A stretch of 64,000 nucleotides of DNA, taken from CAVYXK01 sp963708245 (GTDB taxonomy: Bacteria > Pseudomonadota > Alphaproteobacteria > Acetobacterales > Acetobacteraceae). The notes under the pieces were generated by a model. The model was not told the origin of the DNA, did no database searches, and saw only the letters and a list, made by a program, of their open reading frames with translations. Positions 18,741 to 27,435 of this stretch are shown here, piece by piece (position 1 is the first letter of the stretch; the number at the start of each line of letters is the position of its first letter). Both the position numbers and the translations under genes were made by a program. Where the stretch lies: NCBI GenBank assembly GCA_963708245.1, contig OY970201.1, forward strand, positions 4,526,001 through 4,590,000, in the 5' to 3' direction.

Positions 18741-20910
18741 ATGTCGTTCAAAGTGCAAGCCGGGCCACCACAAATTCAGATCCACCACGGGCAGACGGTG
18801 CTGACCTGCGAACCCGATGGGCAGATTAATTGGCCGAGCAAACGCGGCCTGTATTTCAGGGACACGCGAGTCCTCAGTACTTGGACCATCTATGCCAACG
18901 GTGAGCCAGGAACTCCTGAACGGCGGCGCCATCACCTATGACACCGCCCGGGTCTATCTGACCAATCGGGCGTTCACCACCGAGGACGGCACCATCCCCA
19001 CACGCACACTCGGCTTAACCATCAGCCGCACGATCAGCGGAGGCATGCACGAGGACCTGGACATCACGAACTATGGCCGCGATCGGGTCAGCTTCCAGCT
19101 CGAGATCGCATCGCGTAGCGACTTCGCCGACATCTTCGAGGTGAAGTCAGGCCGTATTGTGCGCCGCGGACACATCACCACCGACTGGTCGGAGGGACGC
19201 CAGCAGCTTCGCGCGATCTACCGTAACCGTGACTTCACGCGCGCGCTGACGATAGCGCCGCTGCAGCAGAAGGCCGTGTACGCAAACGGACGAATGAGCT
19301 TCGAGGTCGTGCTAGAGCCCGGCGCAAAGTGGCACTGTTGTCTGATTTACACGCTGACCGACGGCGACCGATACCTGGCCGGACCACCTGCATGTGTCGG
19401 CCAGGCACACAAATCGCATCACGCCGAGACCCTGGCCGAGTGGCTACGGACGGTGCTGAAAATCCGCACCAGCAACGAGGAGTTCTATCGACTCTATCAC
19501 CGGGCGCTGCGAGACATGGCGTCGCTGCGGTTGCCGATGGCCGAGACCGACCACATGGCGTTCCTGCCAGCGGCCGGCCTGCCTTGGTTTGTCACCCCGT
19601 TCGGCCGCGACAGTCTTATCGTCTCGCTGCAGAACCTGCTGATTTATCCGGAGTTCCCGCGCGGTACGCTGGACATCCTGGGTTCGTTGCAGGCAAAGAA
19701 GGAAGATGCTTATCGCGACGCCGAGCCGGGCAAAATTCTGCATGAGATGCGCTACGGCGAGCTGGCACATTTCAAGCTGATCCCCCACACGCCGTATTAC
19801 GGAACAGCGGATGCTACGCCGCTCTATTTGATCGCGCTGCATGCAACCTGGCGGGCGACCGGTGACCATGCGCTGCTGGAGCAGCACTTGGAAACCGCCG
19901 AGGGTTGCCTGGGCTGGATCGACAAGTACGGCGACCGTGATGGCGACGGTTTTCAAGAGTACCAGAAACGTTCGCCAGCCGGCAATGAGAACATGGCCTG
20001 GAAGGATTCTGCTGATTCCGTGATGTATCCCGACGGCTCACTGGTGAAGGGACCTAAGGCGCTGTGTGAGCTGCAGGGCTACGTCTATGACGCCTGGCTG
20101 CGCATGGCCCAGGTATTCGATGCTCTGGGCAAGAGGGAGCGTGCAGCGGTGCTACGAGACAAAGCGGCCGCGCTGTTTCGACGATTCAACAAGGAATTCT
20201 GGGAGGACGAGTTCGGCTTCTACGCTTACGCTTTGGACGGTGAGAAGCGCAAGGTGCTGACCGTGGCATCGAACGCCGGCCATTGCCTGTGGTCTGGAAT
20301 CGTTCCGCCCGAACGGGCGCGCAAGGTGGTCGAACGGCTGATGGCGCCCGACATGTGGAGCGGTTGGGGCATCCGAACGCTGTCAGCAGAGAATCTGGCG
20401 TACAATCCGTACAGGTACCACAATGGGTCAGTGTGGCCGCACGACAACGCCATCATCGCGCTCGGTTTCAAACGCTATGGGTTCGGTGCCGAGGCGGGGC
20501 GGATCGCCCGCGACATCAGCGACGCCGGCAGCCATTTCCTGGCCAATCAGCTTCCTGAGCTCTATACCGCGTTAGAGCGCGACGAGACCACCTTCCCGGT
20601 CCAGTATTTCGGCGTAAACGTGCCGCAAGCGTGGGCAGCCGGTTCCGTGTTCTTCCTGTTGCAGGCGATATTGGGAATAGTGCCAGACGCACCGCGCGGG
20701 AAACTCTACCTGGACCCGCTTCTACCGTCGTGGCTGCCCGACATTACTGTTTCTGATCTGCAGCTCGGGAAGCATCGATTCGACATTAGGTTCTGGCGCG
20801 ACGGCGAGACGACAAAGTTCCAGCTGCTGCGTGGGGATACCAATATGGTGGAGCAAATTCGTGCCGAGGGGTGCTTTGACCGACTTAAGGCGTGGGCGGC
20901 CCCGCAGTAA
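18741..20910 (+). pseudogene. amylo-alpha-1,6-glucosidase / glycogen debranching N-domain protein, one frameshift
   Basis: The ATG at 18741 follows a GGGGGGTGA ribosome site and begins MSFKVQAGPPQIQIHHGQTV, the glycogen-debranching N-terminal beta domain. At about 18903 the frame shifts by one base and resumes ELLNGGAITYDTARVYLTNR. The remaining roughly 650 residues carry an (alpha/alpha)6 barrel of the GH133/MGH1 type, with LPAAGLPWFVTPFGRDSLIV, QEYQKRSPAGNENMAWKDS and GSVWPHDNAIIALG. Enzymes of this type remove alpha-1,6 branches or hydrolyse short oligosaccharides. The total of about 723 residues is normal. Together with GlgX and a GH15 enzyme farther along it points to storage-polysaccharide turnover. 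The shift may be a sequencing error. Confidence 0.75.
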
Positions 20911-20916
20911 GACATT

Positions 20917-21243
20917 TCACGCAGCACTCAGCGTCGCCAGCGCCTCGTCGATCTCGTCCAGCCGCGGCCCGGCGGCAAGCAACAGCCGCTCCCCCGCCTC
21001 GGTCGGCGCGACGCTGCGGGTGGTGCGGGTCAGCAGCCGCAGGCGCAGCCGCGCCTCCAGCCCGCGCACGGTCTGGCTCAGCGCGGACTGCGACACGCCC
21101 AGCTGCGCGGCAGCGCGCGTGAAGCTGCGTTCGCGCGCCACGGCGAGGAAGGCGACGATGTCATTCAGGTCAGTCGGGGGGTATTCAGTAGGGTAGCTTA
21201 TAGGTCCATTCGGACTTTGCCGTCTAATCCGCGCGGGGCGCAT
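20917..21243 (-). pseudogene. LysR-family regulator, truncated to its DNA-binding domain
   Basis: The 108-residue frame contains a normal LysR winged helix-turn-helix (DLNDIVAFLAVARERSFTRA, LGVSQSALSQTVRGLEARL, LLTRTTRSVAPTEAGERLL) and then stops at ALATLSAA. The effector-binding domain of about 200 residues is absent. The start is unclear because the usual Met appears lost next to a run of C bases at about 21175. It is divergent from a cupin gene, a common regulator-target arrangement. The truncation end lies only 7 bp beyond the debranching gene, so a deletion joined the two. Confidence 0.7.
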
Positions 21244-21279
21244 CGCTTACATCGTGCGCCGGTAGCGAGGGGAAGAACC

Positions 21280-21492
21280 ATGGACATCAAGCGCTCAGGC
21301 TCTCAGCCTGGCCAGGGATCGGCGGATTGGTTCACCGGCACGGTCCGCATCGATCCGCTGTTCAGCGCGCCCGACCCGGCGCGCGCCCGCGGCGCCAGCG
21401 TCACGTTCGAGCCCGGCGCCCGCACCGCCTGGCACACGCATCCGCTGGGCCACCGCGAACTGCGCGGAAACATCCGTATCGGTCGGCATTGA
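21280..21492 (+). pseudogene. cupin protein, truncated N-terminal part
   Basis: ATG at 21280 with a GAGGGGAAG ribosome site begins MDIKRSGSQPGQGSADWFTG. It continues to VTFEPGARTAWHTHPLG, the first half of the small cupins found next to LysR regulators. The HxH metal ligands are present, but the second cupin motif is gone. After HTHPLG the frame runs into unrelated sequence and stops. It is probably non-functional. Confidence 0.6.
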
Positions 21493-21592
21493 GGACGTCG
21501 CGTCAGACGACTGGACCGAAACGGTCTACAAGCCGGACATCATCGGCAAGCCCGACACGATCTACAAGAAGCCCGGCTACAATCCGCTCTGA
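21464..21592 (+). pseudogene. C-terminal scrap of an unrecognised protein
   Basis: A second frame overlapping the end of the cupin reads SVGIEDVASDDWTETVYKPD and ends KPGYNPL. It looks like a real protein C-terminus that was joined to the cupin by a deletion. I do not recognise its family. Confidence 0.3.
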
Positions 21593-21662
21593 AGGCGGAA
21601 CATCTCGGTCCATTCTCCAGGCTGGGGTCATGGCCTTCCGCGCGTCCGCGTCCTCCATCGCT

Positions 21663-22109
21663 TCACCTATCCGTCTGCGTCTCGTGTATCGCCCCGCCTT
21701 CCGGCAACACGATCCATGGCTGCTTGCTTCGAGTCCAGAAGTGCGCAGTCGGATTCAGCCACGACGTATCATCCAGCGTCCCGCCTCTGACAACGCGAAT
21801 CATGCCAGGATGCGCAGTGCCAGGCCTCGGGTCACCGAACAGCCAAGTCCCACAGTCGGGGCACACCCACCGGCTCTTGATCCGCCCTCCAGCGGTAACA
21901 CCGCCCGGGACTGACCGGGCTTGCTTTCCTGACAATCGGAAACCCTCATCGGGGATGACAACCCCGATTGAAAACGCGCTGCTCGTGATCCGTTGGCAGT
22001 CTCTGCAATGGCATGCATATACGTCCACCGACGCCTGTGAGATTTCGTAGCGGATGGCGCCGCAGATGCAGCCTTGGCCTGTTTTGTTGGGTGTCGAACC
22101 TATGGGCAT
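21663..22109 (-). CDS. GFA-family (glutathione-dependent formaldehyde-activating / CENP-V fold) protein
   Basis: The 148-residue protein has the zinc-site pattern of the GFA family: GCICGAIRYE near the N-terminus, CHCRDCQR in the middle and CPDCG later. These proteins bind one or two zinc ions in a beta fold; only a few have a proven role with glutathione adducts. I chose ATG at 22109 because the family usually starts 5-15 residues before GCxCG. Longer starts would overlap the integrase gene. No strong ribosome site distinguishes them. The gene is alone, between deletion debris and the recombinase operon. Confidence 0.72.
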   Translation of the reverse strand: MPIGSTPNKTGQGCICGAIRYEISQASVDVYACHCRDCQRITSSAFSIGVVIPDEGFRLSGKQARSVPGGVTAGGRIKSRWVCPDCGTWLFGDPRPGTAHPGMIRVVRGGTLDDTSWLNPTAHFWTRSKQPWIVLPEGGAIHETQTDR

Positions 22110-22164
22110 GCGGTGCTCTGTCGCGCCACACATCACATTCGACAGTCCATGAGGACAACGCGGC

Positions 22165-23172
22165 TCATAATCTGATCCTCTCCACCTCATCCTGCGTCAC
22201 CCGTTCCTTGGTGCAATCGTAGAGCTTCGTTGTACGAGGGCTTTCGTGCGCAGCCATGGCCTGCGCCAGCTCCAGCGCACCACCGTTCAGCAGGTAGGCC
22301 GTGATGCCAGTCGCGCGAAAACTGTGATTGCCGATCGGCGCCTGAACACCGGCGGCCACCGCGCGGCGGCGGATCATCCGCCAGGTGTCCGATTGCGTCA
22401 CGCGCTGCTTCGACAGGGCGGTGCCTTTGTGCCCGCGGCTCGTCCGAAACAGCCAACCCTTGGGATCCTCAGCAATGCCGGCTGCCTCGATGTAGGCACG
22501 CAGCGCCTCGGTCAGGGCGTGGTTGCAGGGCATCGTGTGATGCTTGCCGCCTTTCTCGTGAAGCCGCAGCACCCAGCTGGCACCCTGCGGCCGAAGATCC
22601 TCCACCTTCATCATGAGTGCCGCCGTGACGCGCGCGAAGGAATATGTGAGGGTGGCGATCAACGCCCGGTCGCGCAGATCGCGCACGGTGCCCGTCGGGA
22701 TTGCATCGATCAGCTTGTGCCACTCGGTGCCGTCCAGCACCGGTGTCTTCCCGGTCTTCACCACGTGCTTCGGTCCGCGCACGGCGGAGGCAGGATTCAT
22801 CGGTACGATCTGGCCGGTGATCAGCCAGTCGAACAGCATCCGCACGGCGGCGAGCTGCTGCTTCACGCTCGGCGCGGCGTGCGTCTGCTGCAGCTCTTCG
22901 ACCCATGCCGCCACGTCGAATGGCCGGATGGTGGTGAGCGTCAACCTGCGATGTTGGCACCAACCGAAGAACCGTTGACAGGCGCGGGCATAGGCCCGGC
23001 GCGTGTGCGGGTTGCGGATGTTGGCGGCAAAGAACTCGACATAGCGCCAGCCTGCCTGCTCGCCGGCATCGGCGATTAACGCCGGCACCAGCTGTGCGGC
23101 GGGCGCTGCAACGACCTCGGCCCCCGGAATTAGGGCAGGAAGACGGGTGTCGGGGCGAATAAGCCCGTGCAT
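22165..23172 (-). CDS. tyrosine recombinase (XerC/D-like site-specific integrase)
   Basis: The 335-residue protein has an N-terminal SAM-like core-binding domain (residues about 40-125) and a C-terminal catalytic domain. The predicted active-site residues are Arg181 (SFARVTA), Lys in HEKGGKHH, His283 and Arg286 (NHSFRATGIT), His309 (AAHESPRTT) and the nucleophile Tyr318 (KLYDCT). All are present, so it should be active. Its ATG overlaps the TAA of the upstream PIN toxin gene by one base (TAATG), indicating a three-gene translationally coupled operon. The only obvious candidate crossover site nearby is the 34-bp palindrome upstream of the operon. Confidence 0.88.
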   Translation of the reverse strand: MHGLIRPDTRLPALIPGAEVVAAPAAQLVPALIADAGEQAGWRYVEFFAANIRNPHTRRAYARACQRFFGWCQHRRLTLTTIRPFDVAAWVEELQQTHAAPSVKQQLAAVRMLFDWLITGQIVPMNPASAVRGPKHVVKTGKTPVLDGTEWHKLIDAIPTGTVRDLRDRALIATLTYSFARVTAALMMKVEDLRPQGASWVLRLHEKGGKHHTMPCNHALTEALRAYIEAAGIAEDPKGWLFRTSRGHKGTALSKQRVTQSDTWRMIRRRAVAAGVQAPIGNHSFRATGITAYLLNGGALELAQAMAAHESPRTTKLYDCTKERVTQDEVERIRL

Positions 23173-23594
23173 TATGGCTCGCCCCCTAATAGGGAGGCGC
23201 CAGCGGCATTGGCCGCAGCGCGCAGCAGGGCGTCGTCTGTGGCCAGAGGGAGGCTCCGGCGGAGCGCCAGATCGAGATAACCCGCGTCGTAGGTCTTCAG
23301 GCGGTGCAGCCGCGCAAGATCGAGCACGGCGTCGAAGGCACGGGAGGGAGCGGCATCGTCCACTTCCAGCGGCAGCCGGCGCAGCAGGCCGATCGCCTTG
23401 GCGACGCCGGCCCTGTCAATGCGGCCGCGTCGCTCCGCCATGGCAAGGCCGTTCGCGCATTCGAGAAACCACAGCGGCGGCACCACGGCGCCGTGTTCTG
23501 TCACCAGGTCGAGCAGCGCATCGGCCGTAGGCGAGGCCTCGTCCTCGAACAGCCACGGGAAGGTGGCCGAGGCGTCCAGTATACAGAGGCTCAC
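23172..23594 (-). CDS. VapC-like PIN-domain toxin
   Basis: PIN toxins are Mg-dependent RNases, often cleaving tRNA or rRNA. The 140-residue protein has the acidic residues of the active site: Asp7 (CILDASA), Glu45 (WFLECANGL), Asp103 (TYDAGYLDLA) and Asp120/121 (LPLATDD). The GTG start at 23594 is two bases after the antitoxin stop, and this start gives the normal VapC N-terminus. Its own stop overlaps the recombinase start. Target RNA unknown. Confidence 0.85.
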   Translation of the reverse strand: MSLCILDASATFPWLFEDEASPTADALLDLVTEHGAVVPPLWFLECANGLAMAERRGRIDRAGVAKAIGLLRRLPLEVDDAAPSRAFDAVLDLARLHRLKTYDAGYLDLALRRSLPLATDDALLRAAANAAGASLLGGEP

Positions 23595-23595
23595 C

Positions 23596-23955
23596 CTAGT
23601 GCAGGCCTTCGCGAATGAGTTCTTTAGGATCAAGGCCACCCAGGGTCCGGCCGCGACGGAACTCGCGGAACTCCGCAGCAAGCGTCTTGCCTGTGGCGGC
23701 CCGCTCACCCTCGAAGGATTCGCGCTCGCGCTCAAACTCCTCCAGCGTTGTGCCCTCGTTGACACCATGCGCCTTGAGGAAGCCGTCGAACTCGTGGCGC
23801 GTCGCGAAACCGAGCAGCCGGCGTAGCTCGGACCGGGTCAACCGGCCGGCCTGATACTCCGCTAGGGCGAAGGCTTCGAGGGCGCGGCGCGAGAGGTCGT
23901 CTGCCGCACCGAGGCGGGCAGCCAGCTCGTCGGGGATGGGAACGGTCAGGTTCAT
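23596..23955 (-). CDS. UPF0175-like antitoxin of the PIN toxin
   Basis: The 119-residue protein begins MNLTVPIPDELAARL and has a helix-turn-helix-like segment GRLTRSELRRLLGFATRHEF in its middle, as in UPF0175-type antitoxins. A charged C-terminal extension (about residues 75-119) probably wraps the toxin. It is the first gene of the operon and sits about 36 bp downstream of a 34-bp inverted repeat, a likely place for autoregulation. The pairing with the PIN toxin is strongly supported by spacing; the exact antitoxin family is less certain. Confidence 0.78.
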   Translation of the reverse strand: MNLTVPIPDELAARLGAADDLSRRALEAFALAEYQAGRLTRSELRRLLGFATRHEFDGFLKAHGVNEGTTLEEFERERESFEGERAATGKTLAAEFREFRRGRTLGGLDPKELIREGLH

Positions 23956-23991
23956 AAAACCAGCTTAGGAGAGGCTCCTGTTCCGGTCAAG

Positions 23992-24025
23992 ATCACGCAT
24001 GATAAACGACGTTATCATGCGTGAT
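23992..24025. repeat. 34-bp perfect inverted repeat (14-bp arms, 6-bp spacer) upstream of the toxin-recombinase operon
   Basis: The arms ATCACGCATGATAA (23992-24005) and TTATCATGCGTGAT (24012-24025) are exact reverse complements around ACGACG. This matches the geometry of a tyrosine-recombinase crossover site (dif uses 11-bp arms and a 6-bp spacer) and also that of an operator for the antitoxin. I found no second copy in the window by eye. Confidence 0.75.
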
Positions 24026-24218
24026 TTTCGCACTCTAGTACGCTCCATTCCCCTCCGCCTGTGAACGCTTGTTGGCGAGGATCCGGCATTGTCCGGGTGT
24101 AGGAGGGTCGAGCACAATCACTACGTCACTACAGCCCATCAGCCGAGCGGGGATCGAGTTGGGCCGTCTGGCGGCCGACGACGACGTGTACGGCCTCATC
24201 TGTCTTGCCGTCGGGAGA

Positions 24219-24704
24219 TCAGTGGGCGCAATTCTGCACGACATACGCGCATTGCTCGCCTCCAGTGAGCACGCCCCCTGTGGGCCCGGAGTAATTCACC
24301 TTGGACACCCGCCCGTCGTTGAAGAGGACGTCAACAATGCAGTAGGGGCGCCTCGTGGTGCCGAAACCGGAGGCATTCGTGTGCACTGACCCTAGCGTGG
24401 CGCTTCCAAATGTAGCTGTGCCGCCCAGGAACGTGGCTTGTCCGTTGCTGGTGCTCTGGCCCGTGGCGAATGCATTGGCGGTCGAGAACGAGTCCACCTC
24501 GCCATTCCCGGAATTGCAGCTCCAAACCTCTATCGCCTTCCGCCATCTTCGCGTTCGGAACGCCCACGCGGGCGAGAACGTCAGCCTTCGGTGTGCCCAC
24601 CATCGCCGATTGGGCCTTGGCGGGGTCTCGGCACGATGGATTGCGCATCCGCTCAAAGCAACGGCTGCCAAGCCTACCCAAAGGAGCATCGAAGCCCGTG
24701 ACAT
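24219..24704 (-). pseudogene. small secreted lipoprotein with two compensating frameshifts
   Basis: The start at 24704 gives MSRASMLLWVGLAAVALSGC, a signal peptide with lipobox LSGC. The sequence then continues in a second frame as KAQSAMVGTPKADVLARVGV and AKMAEGD, which resembles the SmpA/OmlA-like fold. It returns to the first frame as EVWSCNSGNGEVDSFSTANA and ends with RRPYCIVDVLFNDGRVSKVN and a Cys-containing tail. The protein would be about 160 residues. Two opposite one-base shifts about 90 bp apart restore the frame, so a real protein with an altered middle segment could still be made. Function unknown beyond an outer-membrane-type lipoprotein. Confidence 0.5.
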
Positions 24705-24956
24705 CGAACGGCCTGACGCGCTCCGCGTGACTGCTCCTATCCTCGCATCACATCGCGCGCCTCGCCATGATACTGCAAGGGAACGCAAGAACAACGGACC
24801 GATGAAACAACGGTTTTGTTAATCCAGGTTCGATGAAGGCAGGAGCCAGGGGGTGGCGGGGCACGGAAAACTCCTCCGCTGCCCAGGGGGCTCACTCGAT
24901 GATCCGCAGCTAGCCAATCAAGGCGGCCGTTTCCAACACCTGAGACGCTTCCATAA

Positions 24957-25474
24957 TTTTGTTCCTCTGGGCTAACCTGGAGCGCATACGCCAGCCCCAA
25001 CCTGCTCGTGAATGGCAGCTTCGAGACCGGCGACCTCACTGGATGGACCCAAGGCGGGAATTTCGAAGAGAATTCGTCGAGCCGAATTCATATGGGTTAT
25101 GGCGCGCAGCAGGGAAATTTCTATCTCTTTGAGGGACCCGTCGGCTCAGACGGCTTCCTGAGCCAGACCTTCACGGACACGCCTGGCGCCTTGCCGGCGA
25201 CGGCACCTCGCCGAGCGACTTTGACATGGCAATCGACGGCGTCACCTATGTCGATGTGAACCTCGTGCCGGATCAGCCCTACACTCAGTATTCCTTCACC
25301 GCGACCGCGACCGGTTCTGATATGCTCACGATCGGATTTCGCAATGACCCGAGTTGGGACGCCATCGACAACTTCGTGGTGACCGAGAGTGCGTCCGTGC
25401 CGGAACCGGCATCTCTGTTCCTGCTTGGCTCCGGGCTTCTCGTATGCGCCTTGGCGCGTCGCCGCACGCGATAG
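24957..25474 (+). pseudogene. PEP-CTERM sorted extracellular protein, frameshifted and lacking a clear signal peptide
   Basis: Two frames combine to a protein of about 170 residues. The first gives SPNLLVNGSFETGDLTGWTQ and GNFYLFEGPVGSDGFLSQTF. After a shift at about 25190 the second gives DFDMAIDGVTYVDVNLVPDQ and ends with VPEPASLFLLGSGLLVCALA and RRRTR. The VPEP motif, a hydrophobic helix and a basic end form a PEP-CTERM signal, recognised by exosortase for export with extracellular polysaccharide. The N-terminal domain is of the jelly-roll type common in such proteins. The frame is closed by a stop at 24954 before any signal peptide, so the 5' end is also damaged. An IS3 element lies 33 bp downstream. 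Confidence 0.6.
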
Positions 25475-25584
25475 GTGGCCTGCTCGGTTCGCAGGCCGGC
25501 GTGAGACTGCGGCGGCTCCGGTTTTCTGGACAGCGGGATAAGCTTAGGGCTGACCGGTTCCATAAGAGGCGAGACGTGGGTGTA

Positions 25585-25887
25585 ATGAGGAAGCAGCACA
25601 GCGCGGACTTCAAGGCGCGCGTGGCGATGGCGGCGTTGTCGGGGGAGAAGACCCTGGCGGAGCTGTCGTCGGAATTCGGTGTCCATCCGACAATGATCAG
25701 CACCTGGAAGCAGGAGCTGATGAAGCGTGCGAGTAAGCTGTTTGCGCGTGGCCACAAGGCGGCGGGAGCCGAGGACACACAGAAAGTGATCGACGATCTG
25801 CACCGCAAGATCGGTCAGTTGCAGGTCGAACGCGATTTTCTTGCCGGGCAGCCCGCCATCTCCCGACTGCTGAGAGGCGGGCGATGA
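25585..25887 (+). CDS. IS3-family transposase OrfA (copy 1)
   Basis: The 100-residue protein starts MRKQHSADFKARVAMAALSG and has the helix-turn-helix ELSSEFGVHPTMISTWKQEL followed by a leucine-zipper-like coiled coil (DDLHRKIGQLQVERDFL). It binds the terminal repeats. Its stop overlaps the start of orfB (ATGA). This copy carries Lys where copy 2 has Glu in RAS(K/E)LFARG. Confidence 0.9.
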   Translation: MRKQHSADFKARVAMAALSGEKTLAELSSEFGVHPTMISTWKQELMKRASKLFARGHKAAGAEDTQKVIDDLHRKIGQLQVERDFLAGQPAISRLLRGGR

Positions 25888-26717
25888 TCGCGCCGGAGGC
25901 GGGGCTGTCCGTAGGCCGGCAATGCACGCTGCTCGGGATCGCGCGCAGCAGCTTCTATTACCAGCCTCGGCCGATCTCTGCGCCGGAACTCGGTCTGCTG
26001 AACCGGCTCGACCGGATTTTCACGGAACATCCAGTGTATGGCAGCCGGCGGCTGCAAGTGGCGCTGTCGCGCGAGGGGATTTCGGTGGGGCGTCGGCGCG
26101 TCCGACGGCTGATGCGCAAGCTGGGGCTGTGCGCGATCAGGCCGAAGCGGGACACCAGCAAGCCGCACCCTGAGCATAAAATCTATCCGTATCTGCTGCG
26201 CGACAAAACGATCGACCAGCCGAACCAGGTGTGGGCGAGCGACATCACGTACATCCCGATGCGCCGGGGATTTCTGTATCTTGTTGCGATCATCGATTGG
26301 GCGACGCGGCGGATTCTGTCCTGGCGGTTGTCGAACACCCTGACGACCGGGTTCTGCGTCGACGCACTCAATGAAGCTCTTGTCCGGTACGGCAAGCCCG
26401 GAATTTTTAACACGGACCAGGGCTCACAGTTTACGAGCGACACGTTCACGCGGGTGCTGTTGGATCATGGGATCGAGATCAGCATGGATGGGCGCGGGCG
26501 CTGCCATGACAATATCTTTGTCGAGCGCCTGTGGTGGACGGTGAAGTACGAATGGGTCTACCTGCGCCCGGCGGCCAACGGGCTTGAGCAAAGGCGCAGC
26601 TTTGCTGAATTCTTCGACTGGTACAACCGGCGACGCCCGCACCAGGCGCTTGGATGGCAAACACCGGACGAGGCCTATTTCGGCAACGCCGGGCCGGCTG
26701 TGGCGGAGGCGGCATAA
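25884..26717 (+). CDS. IS3-family transposase OrfB, DDE integrase (copy 1)
   Basis: The 277-residue catalytic subunit has an HTH_21 segment near residue 50 (VYGSRRLQVALSREGISVGR) and an rve-type core. The DDE triad is Asp in ASDITYIPM, Asp in NTDQGSQFTS and Glu in FVERLWW. It ends with the usual YNRRRPHQALGWQTPDEAYF. An OrfAB fusion made by ribosomal frameshifting near the ATGA overlap is usual in the family, but no obvious slippery run is visible here. It appears intact and able to act. Confidence 0.93.
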   Translation: MIAPEAGLSVGRQCTLLGIARSSFYYQPRPISAPELGLLNRLDRIFTEHPVYGSRRLQVALSREGISVGRRRVRRLMRKLGLCAIRPKRDTSKPHPEHKIYPYLLRDKTIDQPNQVWASDITYIPMRRGFLYLVAIIDWATRRILSWRLSNTLTTGFCVDALNEALVRYGKPGIFNTDQGSQFTSDTFTRVLLDHGIEISMDGRGRCHDNIFVERLWWTVKYEWVYLRPAANGLEQRRSFAEFFDWYNRRRPHQALGWQTPDEAYFGNAGPAVAEAA

Positions 26718-26775
26718 CGCGATGGCACATCGACGCTGTGGATTTGTGGACAGTCGGCTGCGCCGATGCCCGCCT

Positions 26776-26832
26776 GACCGCGCGAGCGCGGTCCCCCATG
26801 GACAAGCCGGGGAAAACGCTCTGCGTTTCCCC
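26776..26832 (+). terminator. paired hairpins in the non-coding tail of the IS3 element
   Basis: Two stem-loops follow orfB: GACCGCG-CGAG-CGCGGTC at 26776-26793 and GGGGAAAACGC-TCT-GCGTTTCCCC at 26809-26832. The same pair occurs in copy 2 at about 29633-29689. There is no T-run, so they may act as RNA structures or protein sites rather than classical terminators. Confidence 0.45.
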
Positions 26833-26993
26833 CACCTTGCCCACAGGTCGGCGGCTGTCCATAAGCTCTACAGCGCACCAACAACAGCAAGGATTGAATT
26901 TGATTCCGGGAAAGGTGTAACCTTCAACCGGCAACCAGCCTTAGCTTATTCTTCCCGGGACCTGTCCAAACAACCGGGACCACCGCAGACAGA

Positions 26994-27020
26994 CCGCGCC
27001 AGGCGCGCGCCTTTTTTGTT
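26994..27020 (+). terminator. rho-independent-type terminator beside IS3 copy 1
   Basis: The GC-rich palindrome CGCGCCAGGCGCG is followed closely by CGCCTTTTTTG. It lies just outside the right end of the IS element and would stop transcription leaving it. Confidence 0.5.
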
Positions 27021-27043
27021 CTGTGGTCGCCCCGATCAGGTGT

Positions 27044-27119
27044 TGACGCAACTCGATAGCATGGCGTCCCCCTCTCTCCCGTTCCTCCCCCACACTCGGC
27101 GCGTCGGGTAACGGCGCGC
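27044..27119 (+). repeat. dispersed repeat, copy A
   Basis: A segment of about 75 bp running from TGACGCAACTCGATAGCA through ACACTCGGCGCGT to CGGCGC recurs in diverged form at 30380-30443. In copy A it ends in a GC hairpin followed by TTTTTG, so it may work as a terminator. The two copies flank the second IS3 element at some distance. Confidence 0.5.
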
Positions 27120-27126
27120 TTTTTGT

Positions 27127-27395
27127 TTGGTTCGCTGCCGGTGGCGTGTAGCGGCGGATCGGCTGTGGCGGGAGCTCACCGCCACCACCATAAGCTTACG
27201 CCAAGCAAATCCCGGAGTCGGTACGCCCAAGGGCAAGAAGCTGAACGCCAAAGATAGGCAGCAGATGGAGGCCGCTGAGTTGCAGTTGTTCGTCCACCGC
27301 ACGAGGCGGAAGGCGCAAAAGGGCCGTGAGCCGGACGATCGGGGCGTTGATCACCGAGTCGCTAATGCTGTCAGACAAATGCACCCAGACGAATT
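27127..27395 (+). pseudogene. small conserved-looking ORF cut by IS3 copy 2
   Basis: The frame gives KGKKLNAKDRQQMEAAELQL, FVHRTRRKAQKGREPDDRGV and NAVRQMHPDEF, then enters the IS terminal repeat. The charged helical sequence looks like a small phage- or plasmid-type protein. The start is uncertain, anywhere from 27127 to about 27235. The downstream half is not found on the far side of the IS, so flanking DNA has been lost. I do not recognise a function. Confidence 0.4.
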
Positions 27396-27435
27396 TGCGG
27401 CGGCTCCGGTTTTCTGGACAGCGGGATAAGCTTAG

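Larger units (their letters stand above)
25508..26987 (+). mobile_element. IS3-family insertion sequence, copy 1 (complete, 1480 bp, GAC target duplication)
   Basis: Imperfect terminal repeats start TGCGGCGGCTCCGGTT at the left and, on the other strand, TGCGGTGGTCCCGGTT at the right, and both continue to a shared TGGACAG. GAC flanks both sides (25505-25507 and 26988-26990), a normal 3-bp duplication for this family. Two overlapping genes, orfA and orfB, encode the transposase. A 270-bp non-coding tail with two hairpins follows them. The insertion lies just after the PEP-CTERM gene stop. The element is about 99.7 percent identical to the copy at 27396. Confidence 0.92.

Noticed and set aside
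24830..24957. A c-di-GMP (GEMM) riboswitch before the PEP-CTERM gene
   Set aside because: I looked for the conserved GEMM core and tetraloop pattern and did not find it.
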